The notes under the pieces: model-generated
Seen by the model: the letters and a program-made list of their open reading frames with translations, nothing else
Database searches by the model: none
Told to the model about the DNA's origin: nothing
DNA from: Zymoseptoria tritici IPO323
Taxonomy: Eukaryota; Ascomycota; Dothideomycetes; Mycosphaerellales; Mycosphaerellaceae
NCBI RefSeq assembly: GCF_000219625.1
Contig: NC_018211.1
Location: 1,364,001 to 1,428,000, forward strand
Direction: 5' to 3'
Length of the DNA stretch: 64,000 bases
Made by a program: the position numbers and the translations under genes
Shown: in pieces, positions 10,874 through 21,716 of the stretch
Layout of the letters: every line of letters starts with the position of its first letter
How positions within the stretch are numbered: the first letter of the stretch is position 1

Positions 10874-12793
10874 TGTGATAGCTTGTGGTGGGGGTGATGG
10901 CGGTGCTTCTGGCTCTTCCTGTAGTGGCTTGTCGAGAGGCTCGACGAAGGAGAAGGTTCGTGCTGCTAGCGGACTTCTCTGAAGCTCGGGGCTGGGTGGA
11001 AGTGGGAGTGAGTACTCGGGAGTCGAATCGGGCTCGTCGTCGTCGTCGTGCTCGAAAGGATTGTTGCGCAACCTTGAGGGCGAAGCTGCGGCGTAGGCGG
11101 AAACGAGCTGAATGAAGCTTGGTCGGGCTCTCAGCTGTGGTCTTGGTTGCAGGCCTAGCATACACCAAGATTATTCGAGAGTCAATGACGAGAGCTGTAG
11201 GTTGTACAGCGCAAGGTACGAGGTTGTCGATGAGGTGAGCTGCACTAGAGCTCCTGCGGGCGTCACGACGGCCTTGGCAAGACGTCGAGGAGAGCTGCGC
11301 CTGCGCCTAGCCGACATCGAGCACGAGCAATTGAGCATCAGGAGCAGGCGTTTCATTGATTTGAGCGTTTGAAATGCAGATATGCTATCGAGTGGTTGTA
11401 TAGACCTGCGCCATCCATCACCCGCAGGCCGTCGATTGCCACGGTAGCAAGACTGCGGCAACAGCTTCAACACGAATCACGATGCACATCCATCACCAGA
11501 GAGAGAGAGAGAGAGAGCGAGTTTCAAACGTCCTATGCACAGTGATGGAGGGCAGTAGCAGCAGTGCGTCGAGGCCAGACAGAAGCACGAAGCATCCAAC
11601 ACACCTCGTCGGTCGCGCCTTCCTTGAAAGTCCGCCAAGCCAACGCACCTTCGTCACATCAAAACATAGATCAACAACTCTTCTCCAAACCCGAGCTCAC
11701 GAGCTCAAGGACATGATGAAAAGGATAGGTGGGCATCAAAAATTCCCCCAAACACGCCCCCTGCAGAAGAAAGGTATGGTCAGCGATGCTCAGACAAACG
11801 GGCGACATTGAACAACTTACCGAAAGAGAATGACAAGAGACCGTCTCCGCGCTGTGCAATGCAGGACTTTCTCTTGGAACTCCCGAATTCATGAGCTCAG
11901 AAGTTCTTGAGAAGGTAAGTATAATCAAGGGAAGACGGAGGGATCGGAAATTCAGTCGAAGGTCAATCAACGACGACGGGAGCGGGATGAGGTAAGCTCT
12001 TAGGCGTGCTCATATGATGCTGGTTGTGATTTACTATACTGCGGCGGCGACGGCGAGGGTGGGGCCGAATGGATGGATGTTTAGGAGAAATAGGAGCGTT
12101 AAATAGGGGTATAGGAAGGCCGACAGATATGTTAACAGGATACGCCTAATAGTCGTACAGGTAGATTATCAGCAGAACAGGCTGTGAAGCGTATAGACGA
12201 GGTAGCACGACATGTTATTGACCCCACAAGTCAATGTACAGGCTGCCTCCTTCTTCAGTGTACGTTTTCGAATTCCCTGCTCGATCTGCCTGCTATATAT
12301 GTGAGGGTATTCTGTAGTATGCCTACGTATTTTATAGGCTTAGAACTCTCGGGAATAGACCGGGTGTAGCTTCGAGGGCTCGACAACAGCAAGAACAATG
12401 GCAGCGAAATCCACCAGGTTGATAATCAGACAGTGTATAGCCACTTGAACAAGGCATGCTAGAGACATAGTCGTGGCATTTGCGGGTATCTCATCCATCA
12501 CTATTCGTCCCAAGCACAAGCACACCCCAATCAAGCTCATCCACAAACGCCTTTCCCAGTTGCATATCTCGTTTCCGTGCCCAACTCAAGCTCACTGCAT
12601 CATGTACTGATTCTAGTCCCTGCCTTAGGGACACTTCACGCATTACTCTTGATTTCCCAGAGGAAAACTGTTCTTCGCTGTCATCCACAAATAGCGCTGC
12701 CGTGAACGTGGCATTCTGGCACCACCTTCATATGTGCCTGCTCGTCGTTTCTTTCCTGCCGAGTTCTCCTGTGACCGACCTCAACATGTAGCC
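10874..12793. other. Intergenic, 1.9 kb
   Basis: This holds the vma1 upstream region, a short (AG)n run at about 11498-11517, and an A/T-richer patch near 12060-12180. The reading frames are short and unlike any family I know. No gene is supported. Confidence 0.5.
11498..11517. repeat. (AG)n microsatellite, about 10 units
   Basis: This is an uninterrupted run of AG dinucleotides about 20 bases long, in the intergenic region upstream of vma1. Confidence 0.85.
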
Positions 12794-14572
12794 TCACCTC
12801 CACAAATCATGCTTGCTCCCCTTCCTCTTATGCCCGCCCGTAAGGTCCGCCATACTCGGCGGCTTTCTCAACATACTCGCAATCGTGCTCCCCGGTCCTC
12901 CCGACCCAGCACTGCCCTGACTACCCCATCGAGAATGATGACCATCCGGCGTGATCGGTCGCGGCGCCTCCTCCTGCGGCACAGCCAGGAATCCGCCGAA
13001 CCCATTTCCTACAATCACGCTCTTGCGGGCCTCACCACCGAACCCTCCTTGCGCCCACTGTGGTCCCAGTCCGCGACCTGCACTGTATGCACTCAGTGGA
13101 CGACCACCAGTGACCATACTACTGCGCTTGTCGCCGGAGACTTGTGGTGCAATCGCCGTAAAGACCCATTCCAGCTCGTCAATACCTTTGGAGAAGACTT
13201 CGAGCGTTTGGTTGAAACCCGCGGGTTGTTGACCGCGGTTGGGAGAGCCGTTGCCGAAGGGCGCAGCGAAAGGTGGGAGGATGAGGTGTTCGGGGAAGTT
13301 CTGATCGCGGACGTAAAGGGTTGTGAGAGCTGGGAGGGCGTTTGCGTGGAGGGATGATGCGAGGTAGGCGTAGTATGACTCTGCCGGCTTCTGCAGACCG
13401 TGAACGTCATCGCTGCCGGAGATTTCGAAGTGGAGGGTTTTGAGGGAGATTGATTGGAGAGGCGGCATTTGCTGGCTGGCGAGTGCGAGAGACTTTGAAA
13501 CAATCTCGATGATAGCGAGATGTTGCAATGAACTTGCTGCCCACAACACTGATGCAAGATCTTGCGCGGTGACGCCGGTGCCCTCGAGTGTAAGGGAGAA
13601 GAGCATCTCGCGGATATGCGTTGCTTGCAGCCAGGTCGTCAAGCCGTGAGCGGTGACGTTGGGGAGATTCCTCAATTTGAGGATCTGGAGAGGTGGAAAG
13701 TCCGGAAGCTGGCTTGACGGTTGGAACATGGTGTCGTCCATCCAGGTCATGTCCGAAAGGGTGAGCTCGTGCAGGGTCGGCAGACTCGCAAGAACTATTC
13801 GCATGGTGGCAGGCTCCACGGCAAGATTGCTCAAGTCGAGGATCTCAATCGCCTGCCAGTGTCGATGCGCCAACAGCTCTAGCATTTCCTCCGATCCGCT
13901 CCTGTAACTCATCTTTCTCAGATCTGGACACCTCGCCTGCAGCTCTTGTCGCAACGCCAGACAACTCGGATCACCCGCGTAGAAGCCATCAGGAAGATCC
14001 ACATATCTCAGATTCGGCATTACTGAGACAGTCCGCGCCAGCTCACCCTTGGCCGTCTCCCTCGTCATATACGGGATCTTGAGGAACAATGTCTGCAACG
14101 CAAGAGTTGGCTGCTCCCTCACTGTCCGACATAGCAGAGACAGTCGAATATTGGGAATATCCACGGGCTCCGGCGCTGACTTCCCGCGGAAGTGCTTCGC
14201 TCCCTTCCTCCGCTTGTCCGCCAATATCTCTTCCAGCTCGCAGTAATGCACGGCATCTATCCGCACGCTTGTGTACAGCTGCTGCTGCGCGACGGCATAC
14301 CACTTCCGACAAACGCGTGCGCATGCAGAGACATCACGCAAGTCGCAGAGCATACAGCCATCGCCGATTTGTGAAGACTCGCATGGCTCGTAGGTGTAGT
14401 CTTGGGTGTGCGGACACACGTAGGAGAAGATGTTGTCGAGGACTTTGTCTGGTAGTCGCTCGGTGAAGTCGCGACCAAAGCGGGCGTAGTTGGGAGATCG
14501 GTAAGGACTGCTCGGCGGACTCTTCTCGCCCTTTAGACGCGATTTCGATCGGAAGTGCTTGAGGAAGCCCAT
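12794..14572 (-). CDS. F-box protein with leucine-rich-like C-terminal region
   Basis: Single exon, 592 residues. An F-box-like segment starts at about residue 38 (LPDKVLDNIFSYVCPHTQ). It is interrupted by a Cys-containing loop (DGCMLCDLRDVSACARV) and continues as RKWYAVAQQQLYTSVRID. About 300 residues follow with recurring L..L.L..L spacing (for example ILDLSNLAVEPATM and LHELTLSDMTWMDD), resembling LRR repeats. The tail is Gly/Ser/Pro-rich. Such proteins are substrate adaptors of SCF ubiquitin ligases. The substrate is unknown. The N-terminal basic stretch and the tail look disordered. Downstream it faces the empty 10.9-12.8 kb region. Confidence 0.8.
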   Translation of the reverse strand: MGFLKHFRSKSRLKGEKSPPSSPYRSPNYARFGRDFTERLPDKVLDNIFSYVCPHTQDYTYEPCESSQIGDGCMLCDLRDVSACARVCRKWYAVAQQQLYTSVRIDAVHYCELEEILADKRRKGAKHFRGKSAPEPVDIPNIRLSLLCRTVREQPTLALQTLFLKIPYMTRETAKGELARTVSVMPNLRYVDLPDGFYAGDPSCLALRQELQARCPDLRKMSYRSGSEEMLELLAHRHWQAIEILDLSNLAVEPATMRIVLASLPTLHELTLSDMTWMDDTMFQPSSQLPDFPPLQILKLRNLPNVTAHGLTTWLQATHIREMLFSLTLEGTGVTAQDLASVLWAASSLQHLAIIEIVSKSLALASQQMPPLQSISLKTLHFEISGSDDVHGLQKPAESYYAYLASSLHANALPALTTLYVRDQNFPEHLILPPFAAPFGNGSPNRGQQPAGFNQTLEVFSKGIDELEWVFTAIAPQVSGDKRSSMVTGGRPLSAYSAGRGLGPQWAQGGFGGEARKSVIVGNGFGGFLAVPQEEAPRPITPDGHHSRWGSQGSAGSGGPGSTIASMLRKPPSMADLTGGHKRKGSKHDLWR

Positions 14573-15461
14573 TGTGTGCGGTGGAGGAAGATGTTACGAT
14601 GTTACGTGGATGTCGTTAATGGTGGGGCATCAACGTGAGGAGAATGGTGCAACTGTGAATGAATGCGCCGTTAGCAGAGCACAGTCTGCAACATGGTGCG
14701 GTTGTGGCCGTAATAAGCTGTTCGGAGGACGTCGAGACAAACAGAAAGGTTGTTGGACAAACAATGAATCTTGAAGTTGTCTTGCACCTGGAGCAAAGAG
14801 AGACAGGCCAACACAGGCCTCGCGCACGTTAGTTCTAACCCCTTGCGCAAGGGTCCCAAGTATAGCGGGGTGTCGGTAGCCTGGTGCCGCTAGAGTGAGT
14901 GGAAGCTTTGTCTCCTCTTGGCTGTTGCTCTTGGTGTGTTTCATCGATCGTCGTGCATCTTTTGTGTTGGCCTACTCTATGTCTCAAATCGTCGACTGCA
15001 TCGACTTGGCAATATGTGTGGCTACCCTCGTTACGGAGTGATGAGGTCGTCTGTGAATTGCACTTCGATTTCTTCCAATAAGAATTACAAAGCATTCCTG
15101 GTTGTTTACTCCCGGGACAACCGACGGATGAACAAGGGGAACCCCGAGATGCTAATTTACAACCAGATCACCGTGGTCTTCGGCTCGGCACCGCATCGCG
15201 AGATTATACCCTTGACAAAGAACGATAGGACAATTTGGTAACATGCGTACATCAAAGCGTCCTTCCCTTGCCAATACTGGGTGTCAATATGTTTCAGCCC
15301 ATGAAGATACGGCTTGGCATGGCGTGTCATACTCGCGAGGTAGTGGAATATTGCGTGCATGCAAGGACGATGTGAAAGGCCACCACAGTAGGGATGAGCG
15401 AACGCAGGACAAGAATTGAAGCCATGCAGACCACCGATCCCACCCTTTGCTATTATCACCC
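14573..15461. other. Intergenic, 0.9 kb
   Basis: This lies between two minus-strand genes. Nothing recognisable is seen apart from short chance frames. Confidence 0.5.
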
Positions 15462-18400
15462 TTAGCTCCACCCACCATTCCCCTCCTCCATTTCCTGCCA
15501 AAGCAGCTCGCTCGGCGACGACGTCGGTAGTTCCGGATGATAAGAGACGGCCGAATGACGAGACTCTGATCCTCGAGACATAGCGGATTCGCTCCTCCCA
15601 TTCTCCTCGTCGCTCCGACCAGTACGCACAGCAGATCCACTTTTTCGACTGACCTCGTCGCTCGCAATAGTACGCACAGCAGATCCACTCCTTTGACTGA
15701 CCTCGTCGCTCCCAATGGTACGCGCAGCAGATCCACTCCTCCGACTGACCTCGTCGCTCCCAATGGTACGCACAGTGCGATCCGAACCACCGCTCATGTG
15801 TTCCAAACTCGCTGAATCCTCCCCCACGTCTACCGGCGAAGGATCGATTTCCACCCACGACCGCGCCTCCCATCCAGGAAAGCGATATCGCTCATCTTGC
15901 TGCCTGGCGTGCCATGTCTGGCTGCTTTCGGTAAAGGAGAAGTTTCGATGCTTTCTGAGTCCATTCTCTTGTATAGCTTGCCATTCTTCATAAGTCATCG
16001 TGGCGCCTTGCGGATCTGCCTGGCTGGGAAGTATAATCATTGGTGCGGGAGGTGAGCGTAGGTCTGTTGGCGAGCGACTGAGAGGATGCGGTGAGATCCA
16101 GCCTTTGCCAGCGAAGACGGTTGGCCTGTGACGATCTTGGCGTGGCCCTGATGCTGGTTCAGAGATGTCGCTCACTTGAGGTGCGCTGACAACGCCTTCG
16201 TGGCCACCAGGTGTACTGACGATGCCATAGATTGGTACTCCGACGAACGATCGTCCGAAAGAAGTCATGGAGGAGTGCTTAGATTCTCGCGGAGAAGCAT
16301 GTCTTCGCCTGCTCGCGTACAGATCGGAAACTGCCGACCTTCGATCTCGCTCGGAAGACTCGTCAATCTTTCGCGTAAACTCCGATTCCCGGGAGCGGTG
16401 CGATGAATGCTTGAAAGTTGGGCCATCAGACTTACGCGATCGATCGGACGTTTGTGAGGATCCGGGGCGGTGATCACTCGCAGGTGACTTGGATCTGTCG
16501 GCTTCGTGGCGGTCGGCTTCATGCCAGCCATCGTCTTCTTGATCCTTCCAACGCGAGTGATGAGACGAGTGCTTGGAATGTCGATGAGATGAGTGATTCG
16601 AACGATGAGAAGAGTGCTTGGAATGTCGGTGAGAAGAGTGATTCGAATGATGAGGGGACGCATGATGCCTTGTTGTTATCTGCTCCGACTCCTCAAGATT
16701 TTCCGCTATGGTTTGTTCCAAATAGGCATTCTCGAGGCTGGCAGTCGTGCGCCAGTCTTGAGCAGTATGGTGAGAGGAACGGCGAGATTCTCTCGAAGTC
16801 TTCCTCGAGCCCGCAGATTCTGCTCTTGGTTCGGTAGCAACGTGTTCCTCTTGCTGGTTCCTGGTAGTTCCGGAACGGCGTGAAGAGTGATGAGACCCTT
16901 GAGCTCTTTTTTGCGACGACGTTTGCGAGACCTTCGGGTCCGGTCGAATGGCTAGATTGTCGTCATCCCAGCGGTTTGACCTCTCGGACGGGCGGGAAGA
17001 ATGCTGCGATATTCGATCTTTCCTGCTCGTAGAAGTCACTGGAGACTGGGGGCCTAGACTTCTATCTTTGTTAGGCTTGTCGTGTTTCGAATGGTGGGAT
17101 GAACGGTGAGATCCTCCTTCCTCCTTCTTCGAAGATTGCTTTGACTTGTTGGCCTCAGTCTTTGACCACGAGACTCTGCCTTCCTTCTCGCGGTGGCCAC
17201 TGCGGTGAGAGTCTGCGGGATTGTGGCTCCTGTGATCTTGGCTCCGTCGAGAAGACCTCGATCTCGACCCTGCCCTCGCGTCTTCAGCGACCTCGTGCCA
17301 GCCATCTTCGTACTTGGTCTCTTCACGATTGTTGTCCTCTGCAGAATTGCGCGACCGTATGGTCTCCGAAGCTTGTCTCGAGGCGGAACTGTTCCCCTTC
17401 GACATATTCGAAGCCGACTTACTTTCGCGCGACGCTGACCGGTCTCGAGAGTGCTCACTCCGGATTTTTGTTGAAGCATGTGATGCCACTGACTCAACTG
17501 TTGCTTGCATTTCTGCACGGCTTGTGGCAGATCGCTTTTTCTCGCTGCCCCTCTTCGAGTGCGATGCCTCAGACGGTGGCTGTTCTTCTTCATGGAAGGA
17601 GTCTGCGTGATCTGGCCAGTGAGGCGACGCTTCTTTGCGTGACGATCGGCTTGCACTTTTTCCAGAATCCCGCCCATCCCAGTATCGTTCTGACTGCGTA
17701 GAGAGAACATCCGACTTCCTCTGGCTTCCTGCATTGTCGTCTCTCGGTGGAATACTGGACTCTCCGAGCTCGATCCATGATCGTGCGTCGAGCTCTACGT
17801 GTTCGGATGGTATCTTCTGCGTCTTCTCCTTTCCCTGCTTCGATTTCTTCTTCTTCGTTTTGGATTCTCCATCTTCCGGTACGGGTGCTGATTCCGGCTG
17901 CTGTTCATCCTGCTCAAGTTCCAACTTTGCCTTCTTGGCCGCTTTCTTAGCAGCCTTCTTCGATATTGTCGCCACCACGGGTCTTTGCGCTGGAATGACG
18001 AGGACTCCGCGCTTCTCTTCCCGAGCGATTGCGGGCTCTTGTGCTGCTCTCCGCGCTATTATCGACTCCGGCTTTGTTGCTGCTTCCGGTATTGTTTTGA
18101 GTATCGTTTTGCCTTGAGCAACTAAGTCTGATGGCAAGTAGAACCCCTCCCGCTCTGATGACTCCACTCCTGACAGTAGCTGTTCGGCCTCTTCACTTGG
18201 CTTGCGGTCAACCTTGGGCGTAGCGAATTTCTCCTTCACTGTGGCGCGCCGCCGCTCTTCTACCGTTGCCCTGAACAATTTTTGCAGGAGTGCACCGTCC
18301 AGAGTGTTGACGTGACTTATATGCGCGTCGCGCCTGCTAGCTGACTGACCGAGAAAGTGGGCATCCTGCCTGGGCGACCTGTGCGACAGCTCACGCGGTG

Positions 18401-18476
18401 GCCACATATTTTCAAGAGCTCGGTCGTCAACGGCGGAGGCGACACCAGTTCTGATGTCCCAGTCTGTGTTCGGCAT
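15462..18476 (-). CDS. 1004-residue Ser/Arg/His-rich low-complexity protein
   Basis: One uninterrupted frame of 1004 residues; no catalytic domain is recognised. In order: an N-terminal region of about 200 residues; an Ala/Lys block (SKKAAKKAAKKAK); a Lys-rich acidic stretch; a long region dense in Ser, His, Arg and Glu (about residues 270-760), including a His/Ser-Lys array (HSSHRHSKHSSHRSNHSS); then a less biased C-terminal part. An ARSWIE/ARSWVE motif occurs twice, once near each end. Near the C-terminus 16-residue repeats occur, encoded by a 48-bp tandem repeat. The composition suggests a disordered, possibly nuclear or scaffold protein. I do not recognise the family. Confidence 0.7.
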   Translation of the reverse strand: MPNTDWDIRTGVASAVDDRALENMWPPRELSHRSPRQDAHFLGQSASRRDAHISHVNTLDGALLQKLFRATVEERRRATVKEKFATPKVDRKPSEEAEQLLSGVESSEREGFYLPSDLVAQGKTILKTIPEAATKPESIIARRAAQEPAIAREEKRGVLVIPAQRPVVATISKKAAKKAAKKAKLELEQDEQQPESAPVPEDGESKTKKKKSKQGKEKTQKIPSEHVELDARSWIELGESSIPPRDDNAGSQRKSDVLSTQSERYWDGRDSGKSASRSSRKEASPHWPDHADSFHEEEQPPSEASHSKRGSEKKRSATSRAEMQATVESVASHASTKIRSEHSRDRSASRESKSASNMSKGNSSASRQASETIRSRNSAEDNNREETKYEDGWHEVAEDARAGSRSRSSRRSQDHRSHNPADSHRSGHREKEGRVSWSKTEANKSKQSSKKEEGGSHRSSHHSKHDKPNKDRSLGPQSPVTSTSRKDRISQHSSRPSERSNRWDDDNLAIRPDPKVSQTSSQKRAQGSHHSSRRSGTTRNQQEEHVATEPRAESAGSRKTSRESRRSSHHTAQDWRTTASLENAYLEQTIAENLEESEQITTRHHASPHHSNHSSHRHSKHSSHRSNHSSHRHSKHSSHHSRWKDQEDDGWHEADRHEADRSKSPASDHRPGSSQTSDRSRKSDGPTFKHSSHRSRESEFTRKIDESSERDRRSAVSDLYASRRRHASPRESKHSSMTSFGRSFVGVPIYGIVSTPGGHEGVVSAPQVSDISEPASGPRQDRHRPTVFAGKGWISPHPLSRSPTDLRSPPAPMIILPSQADPQGATMTYEEWQAIQENGLRKHRNFSFTESSQTWHARQQDERYRFPGWEARSWVEIDPSPVDVGEDSASLEHMSGGSDRTVRTIGSDEVSRRSGSAARTIGSDEVSQRSGSAVRTIASDEVSRKSGSAVRTGRSDEENGRSESAMSRGSESRHSAVSYHPELPTSSPSELLWQEMEEGNGGWS
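15606..15790. repeat. 48-bp tandem repeat, nearly 4 copies, inside the low-complexity gene
   Basis: Units start near 15606, 15654, 15702 and 15750, each opening with CTCGTCGCTC. They are multiples of three, so copy-number change keeps the frame. On the minus strand each unit encodes a variant of RTIGSDEVSRRSGSAV. Confidence 0.88.
16555..16655. repeat. His/Ser-coding imperfect tandem repeat
   Basis: Short imperfect repeats (GAGTGCTTGGAATGTCG and GAGTGATTCGAA blocks alternate) encode HSSHRHSK/HSSHRSN units on the minus strand, inside the 1004-residue gene. Confidence 0.75.
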
Positions 18477-18854
18477 GGCGGGAGTTGATCATTTCAAGAA
18501 GTTCATCGAGTATGCGTCAAACATGGCGCATGGTTGGATGCCCAGGTGCCCGCAACTCTGCTTATAAGCAAAGCTCGTTTGGAAAGTTTGTTGCGTTGCA
18601 TGGCAGTGTGAATGCGGAGGAAGCTGCGGAGCAAGCGCGCTAAGATTATCACATGCAAAGTCAGCGGGAGAATGTTTGTTTGCATGAGCAGTTGGCATGA
18701 AGAACGAGACCTTTTGCAGTGAAGCCTGCAGAGTACCAGCTGGGCAATCTGGCCATGTGTCCGATATTGAAATGACGACCGATGGAAGTGAACTTACGAG
18801 CATTGGTCATTAATCATTCACTGCCAGCAAGAAGCTGCGCGCATTTCTCACGAA
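18477..18854. other. Intergenic, 0.4 kb
   Basis: This lies between the 1004-residue gene start and the dephospho-CoA kinase stop. Nothing is recognised. Confidence 0.5.
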
Positions 18855-19676
18855 CTACAGCTTCGCCTTCTCGCGCTGCTTCTCTTTCTCCCACTGCTTC
18901 TTGATCCACCAGCTCCTCACATAGGACCAACCGCCGCTTAAGACCGCAAGAGGTGGACAAAGCAACAACATCCATGCCCACCACTGCGGACTGCTCGTTC
19001 TGACCTGCGACATGACCTGATCAATCTGTCTCTTGAGATCCTCTTTTCCACCATCGTTCCACACCACTACTCCAGCTTTGTCTCCTCGGCGCAGACATCG
19101 CTCCGCCTTGTCTCTGACATCCCACTGCGCCGCAACGCGGTTCTTTGCATCCTCCTCCGTCAAATGCTCATCTCGTGCTCGTAGTCTCTCCATCTGCACC
19201 TTCGGATCTTTGACAGCGACGACCAGTATCGTACCGCAGAGTGGTTCCCAGCCCGACTCGAACAGCAGCGGCACATCCAGCACCACCGCCCAGCTACCAC
19301 GTAGGTATGCGAACAACATCTGCTTGTACATCTCTCCTCTTATTGCAGGGTGAACAATTCCATTTAATGCCTTCCTGTCCTCATCTTTGCCCTCGCCAAA
19401 TACTCTGCGGCCGAGCGCGGGTCGGTTGAGTGGTCTGCCCTTGCCATTGTGTCCCTTCTCGCCGCCATTTTCAGGTGTCGCAGGTACCAATAAATCTGGC
19501 GTGGATGGTCCGAACGTGTCTAGGATTTTCTGGTAGCCGAACGTCCCTGGCTCGACGACTTGACGGGCGACTTTGTCAGCGTCGACGATTGGCAGGTTGT
19601 AGGGTGGTGAGGAGAGAATGTTTGAAACAGTTGATTTTCCCGTAGCTATGCTACCTGTCAGGCCGAGGAGGAGCAT
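18855..19676 (-). CDS. cab5: Dephospho-CoA kinase (Cab5-type) with C-terminal membrane segment
   Basis: Single exon, 273 residues from the ATG at 19676. It catalyses the last step of coenzyme A synthesis, phosphorylating the 3'-hydroxyl of dephospho-CoA. The N-terminus carries the P-loop GLTGSIATGKST. DADKVARQVVEPG and DVPLLFESGWE are substrate-binding motifs, and MERLRARDEHLTEEDAKNR is the lid/CoA-binding region. A hydrophobic helix near the C-terminus (WWAWMLLLCPPLAVLSGGW) followed by a basic tail fits the membrane association reported for eukaryotic enzymes. An upstream in-frame extension of 75 codons is not family-like, so I start at the MLLLGLTG Met, as usual for the family. Confidence 0.93.
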   Translation of the reverse strand: MLLLGLTGSIATGKSTVSNILSSPPYNLPIVDADKVARQVVEPGTFGYQKILDTFGPSTPDLLVPATPENGGEKGHNGKGRPLNRPALGRRVFGEGKDEDRKALNGIVHPAIRGEMYKQMLFAYLRGSWAVVLDVPLLFESGWEPLCGTILVVAVKDPKVQMERLRARDEHLTEEDAKNRVAAQWDVRDKAERCLRRGDKAGVVVWNDGGKEDLKRQIDQVMSQVRTSSPQWWAWMLLLCPPLAVLSGGWSYVRSWWIKKQWEKEKQREKAKL

Positions 19677-20065
19677 CCTTGTTATTTGGGTGGTGTTGTG
19701 ATGTGAAAGGGAGAGTGGGACGAGGTTGGGATGTTGAGCTTCGGGTGATGTAGCTCGAAGCTCCCAAGATCCTCGGCTTGGGTGGACGGCTTGACTGAGG
19801 ACGGTTGCAGCTCTACATTGTTTATTGGAGATACATCGCAAAAGCACTGTACGCATCGAAACGACTTTGAAGCGACAAATTCTTGTATTTGGTACACGCA
19901 TCTACTAGGCTGGTGTTATTGCTCTTCCGAAGGCATCAACCCGGTCCTCGTCCCTACACCCGTGCCTTGGGATCTGATCCATCTCTTCCTTCCACGTAAT
20001 AATTCCTCCAGCACCTGCGATCGATCGATCGGTGCGATTAGACATGTCAATGCCATGGTAATGTC
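19677..20065. other. Intergenic or spo11 3' region
   Basis: This is 0.39 kb between cab5 and spo11. It may contain a last coding exon of spo11 at 19916-20014 if the GTGAAG donor at 20103-20104 and a GCAG acceptor at 20015-20016 are used. Confidence 0.45.
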
Positions 20066-21479
20066 TCACCCGAGGCAGCAAAGGGTCGATGACAAGAGCT
20101 TCACCATGCCGTTCGGAATTGCGTCCAGTATCTGAAGCTCTGCTTTGACGTTCAGCATGAGCATCTGCCTCAGCTCGGACTGCCACTCCTCGTCGAGTCT
20201 GACGTCGGGAGTGTGCTGTTGCTCCAGCATTGCCCTCGCCTTTCTCCTATCTCTACTTGTGAGCTTGAGTACACCTTGTGGATTTCGCTCGTCATGAGGA
20301 AGATGAGAGCTCTTCAGTCCAAGCCATTGCAACTGCGGCACGCTATGGCCATCGCTTTCGTGCGCCAGTGCTTTCGAGCCATGCTTGTAAGTGGACAGGA
20401 TCGCAACGCCATCCGGATCGAAGTCCGCAAGCCCAAACACAGGTGGAGACGCAAATCCATTCTTGGTAGAAGGGTGACTGACGAAGCGCAGAAGAGCCCG
20501 ACTGGCAAGATCGGGATATCCTTTGGCTGTGAGTATGATACCTTCTGAGGCTGTCGTCTCCCAGAACATTGAGGCAGCGATAGACCGGAAAGTGGCTTCT
20601 TTTTCAATGACCAGAATCCACTTGACAGAGGCCATGTTGATAGAGAGTATCTCTTTCAGATTTGGGATCAGCAGGCCTTCACGATCGGCAGCACAATCGA
20701 TCATCGAGCCATCGCGGCGGCAGAACGTAGCTGCGCCGGCGACGATGCCTTTCGCGACTGCAGTCACGTTGAGGGCTGTCCGAGTAATGTTGAATGTATG
20801 AGCGATGTCGTCGACGTAGCGATCCACAATAGGCTGGCTGCCAAAAAGTGCCGGATCCTGGTAGAAGATGTCTCTGTGATATGTGAGCGACACAATGATA
20901 ATGCGGACAGTCGGGTGTGTCTTCACCTCTTTGATAAGACGACGTCCTTCCGGAGTGCTTCATGCATGAGCTCGAGTATGCGTATGACGACAGCTGAAGT
21001 GTAGTCAGTAGCAGCTCACCTTGCATACGCTGATGCTACGAGTACCAAATCTCCACGCCTCTTCTGCAGTCTTGCCGGGGAATGAGACTTGTTTGGTACG
21101 ACAGCTCACTTCACCATCCTCACTGATGTCGAGTGAGCGCTTGCGTGAGGTTCTTGATTTCAAAGTGATGCTGATCTCGTTTCTGTCATTCAATAGGGCA
21201 TCCGTCACTTGCTCGAAGATGTCTTCGATCTTGTCTATCACGAGGCCACTGTTCGAGTCAGAAGGCAGCCCAGAGACGACACGGTGAGCTGTACTTGGGA
21301 TGGTCGCGGATACTGAATGGCGTTTGCGAGGAAGTCACACGTTCATCAACATTGACAGGCGTGTTGGGCTGACTCCCTTCGCAGTTGAGGTTAGCTGCTG
21401 TGGAGGTCAGTGACTCCTGCGAGGAGTCTTGGAGCAATTCCACATCGCCGAAGAGATCTTCGAAGTCATCGTCGGCCAT
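20066..21479 (-). CDS. spo11: Meiotic recombination protein Spo11 (Top6A-like), 4 exons
   Basis: Exons read as 21295-21479, 21046-21248, 20927-20993 and 20066-20873, about 420 residues. Spo11 makes the DNA double-strand breaks that start meiotic recombination. The Tyr-containing winged-helix motif survives splicing as LSKRDIFYQDPALFGSQ, with the expected catalytic Tyr. The Toprim core is clear: VIEKEATF, then TAKGYPDLASRALL, then DFDPDGVAI with the metal-binding acidic residues. The first exon is acidic and disordered (MADDDFEDLFGDVE). The second donor is uncertain (21044-21045, GTACTC). I chose it because it gives the family-like RFAVVIRILELMHEAL. The 3' end could use an extra exon. Divergent from cac1, 237 bp apart. 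Confidence 0.9.
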
Positions 21480-21716
21480 GGTCGACAAAGTGATCGGCAA
21501 AATTGTTGATGGGAGGAAGATGGAAGAGAAGCGATGTCCCTCCTCGAAGCTCACCTGCCCAAATCGCCCGAGTCTTGGCAGCACGTCCCTTCCCAGTCGC
21601 GTGAACGGGTGCGCGTCAGCCTTAGCTTGTTGCCTCCACCACTTTCCTTTACACGTCCGGGGTTGCGTGTCGACGACACAACAGAAACAACTCGACAATT
21701 GCGCTACCCGACACCA

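Noticed and set aside
10874..11161. 96-codon N-terminal extension of vma1
   Set aside because: Low-complexity Pro/Glu sequence absent from the family; the internal ATG matches the normal V-ATPase A start.
15157..15873. 238-codon minus-strand frame with repeats containing CAYHWERRGQSKEWIC
   Set aside because: It is the 48-bp tandem repeat read in a wrong frame inside the 1004-residue gene.
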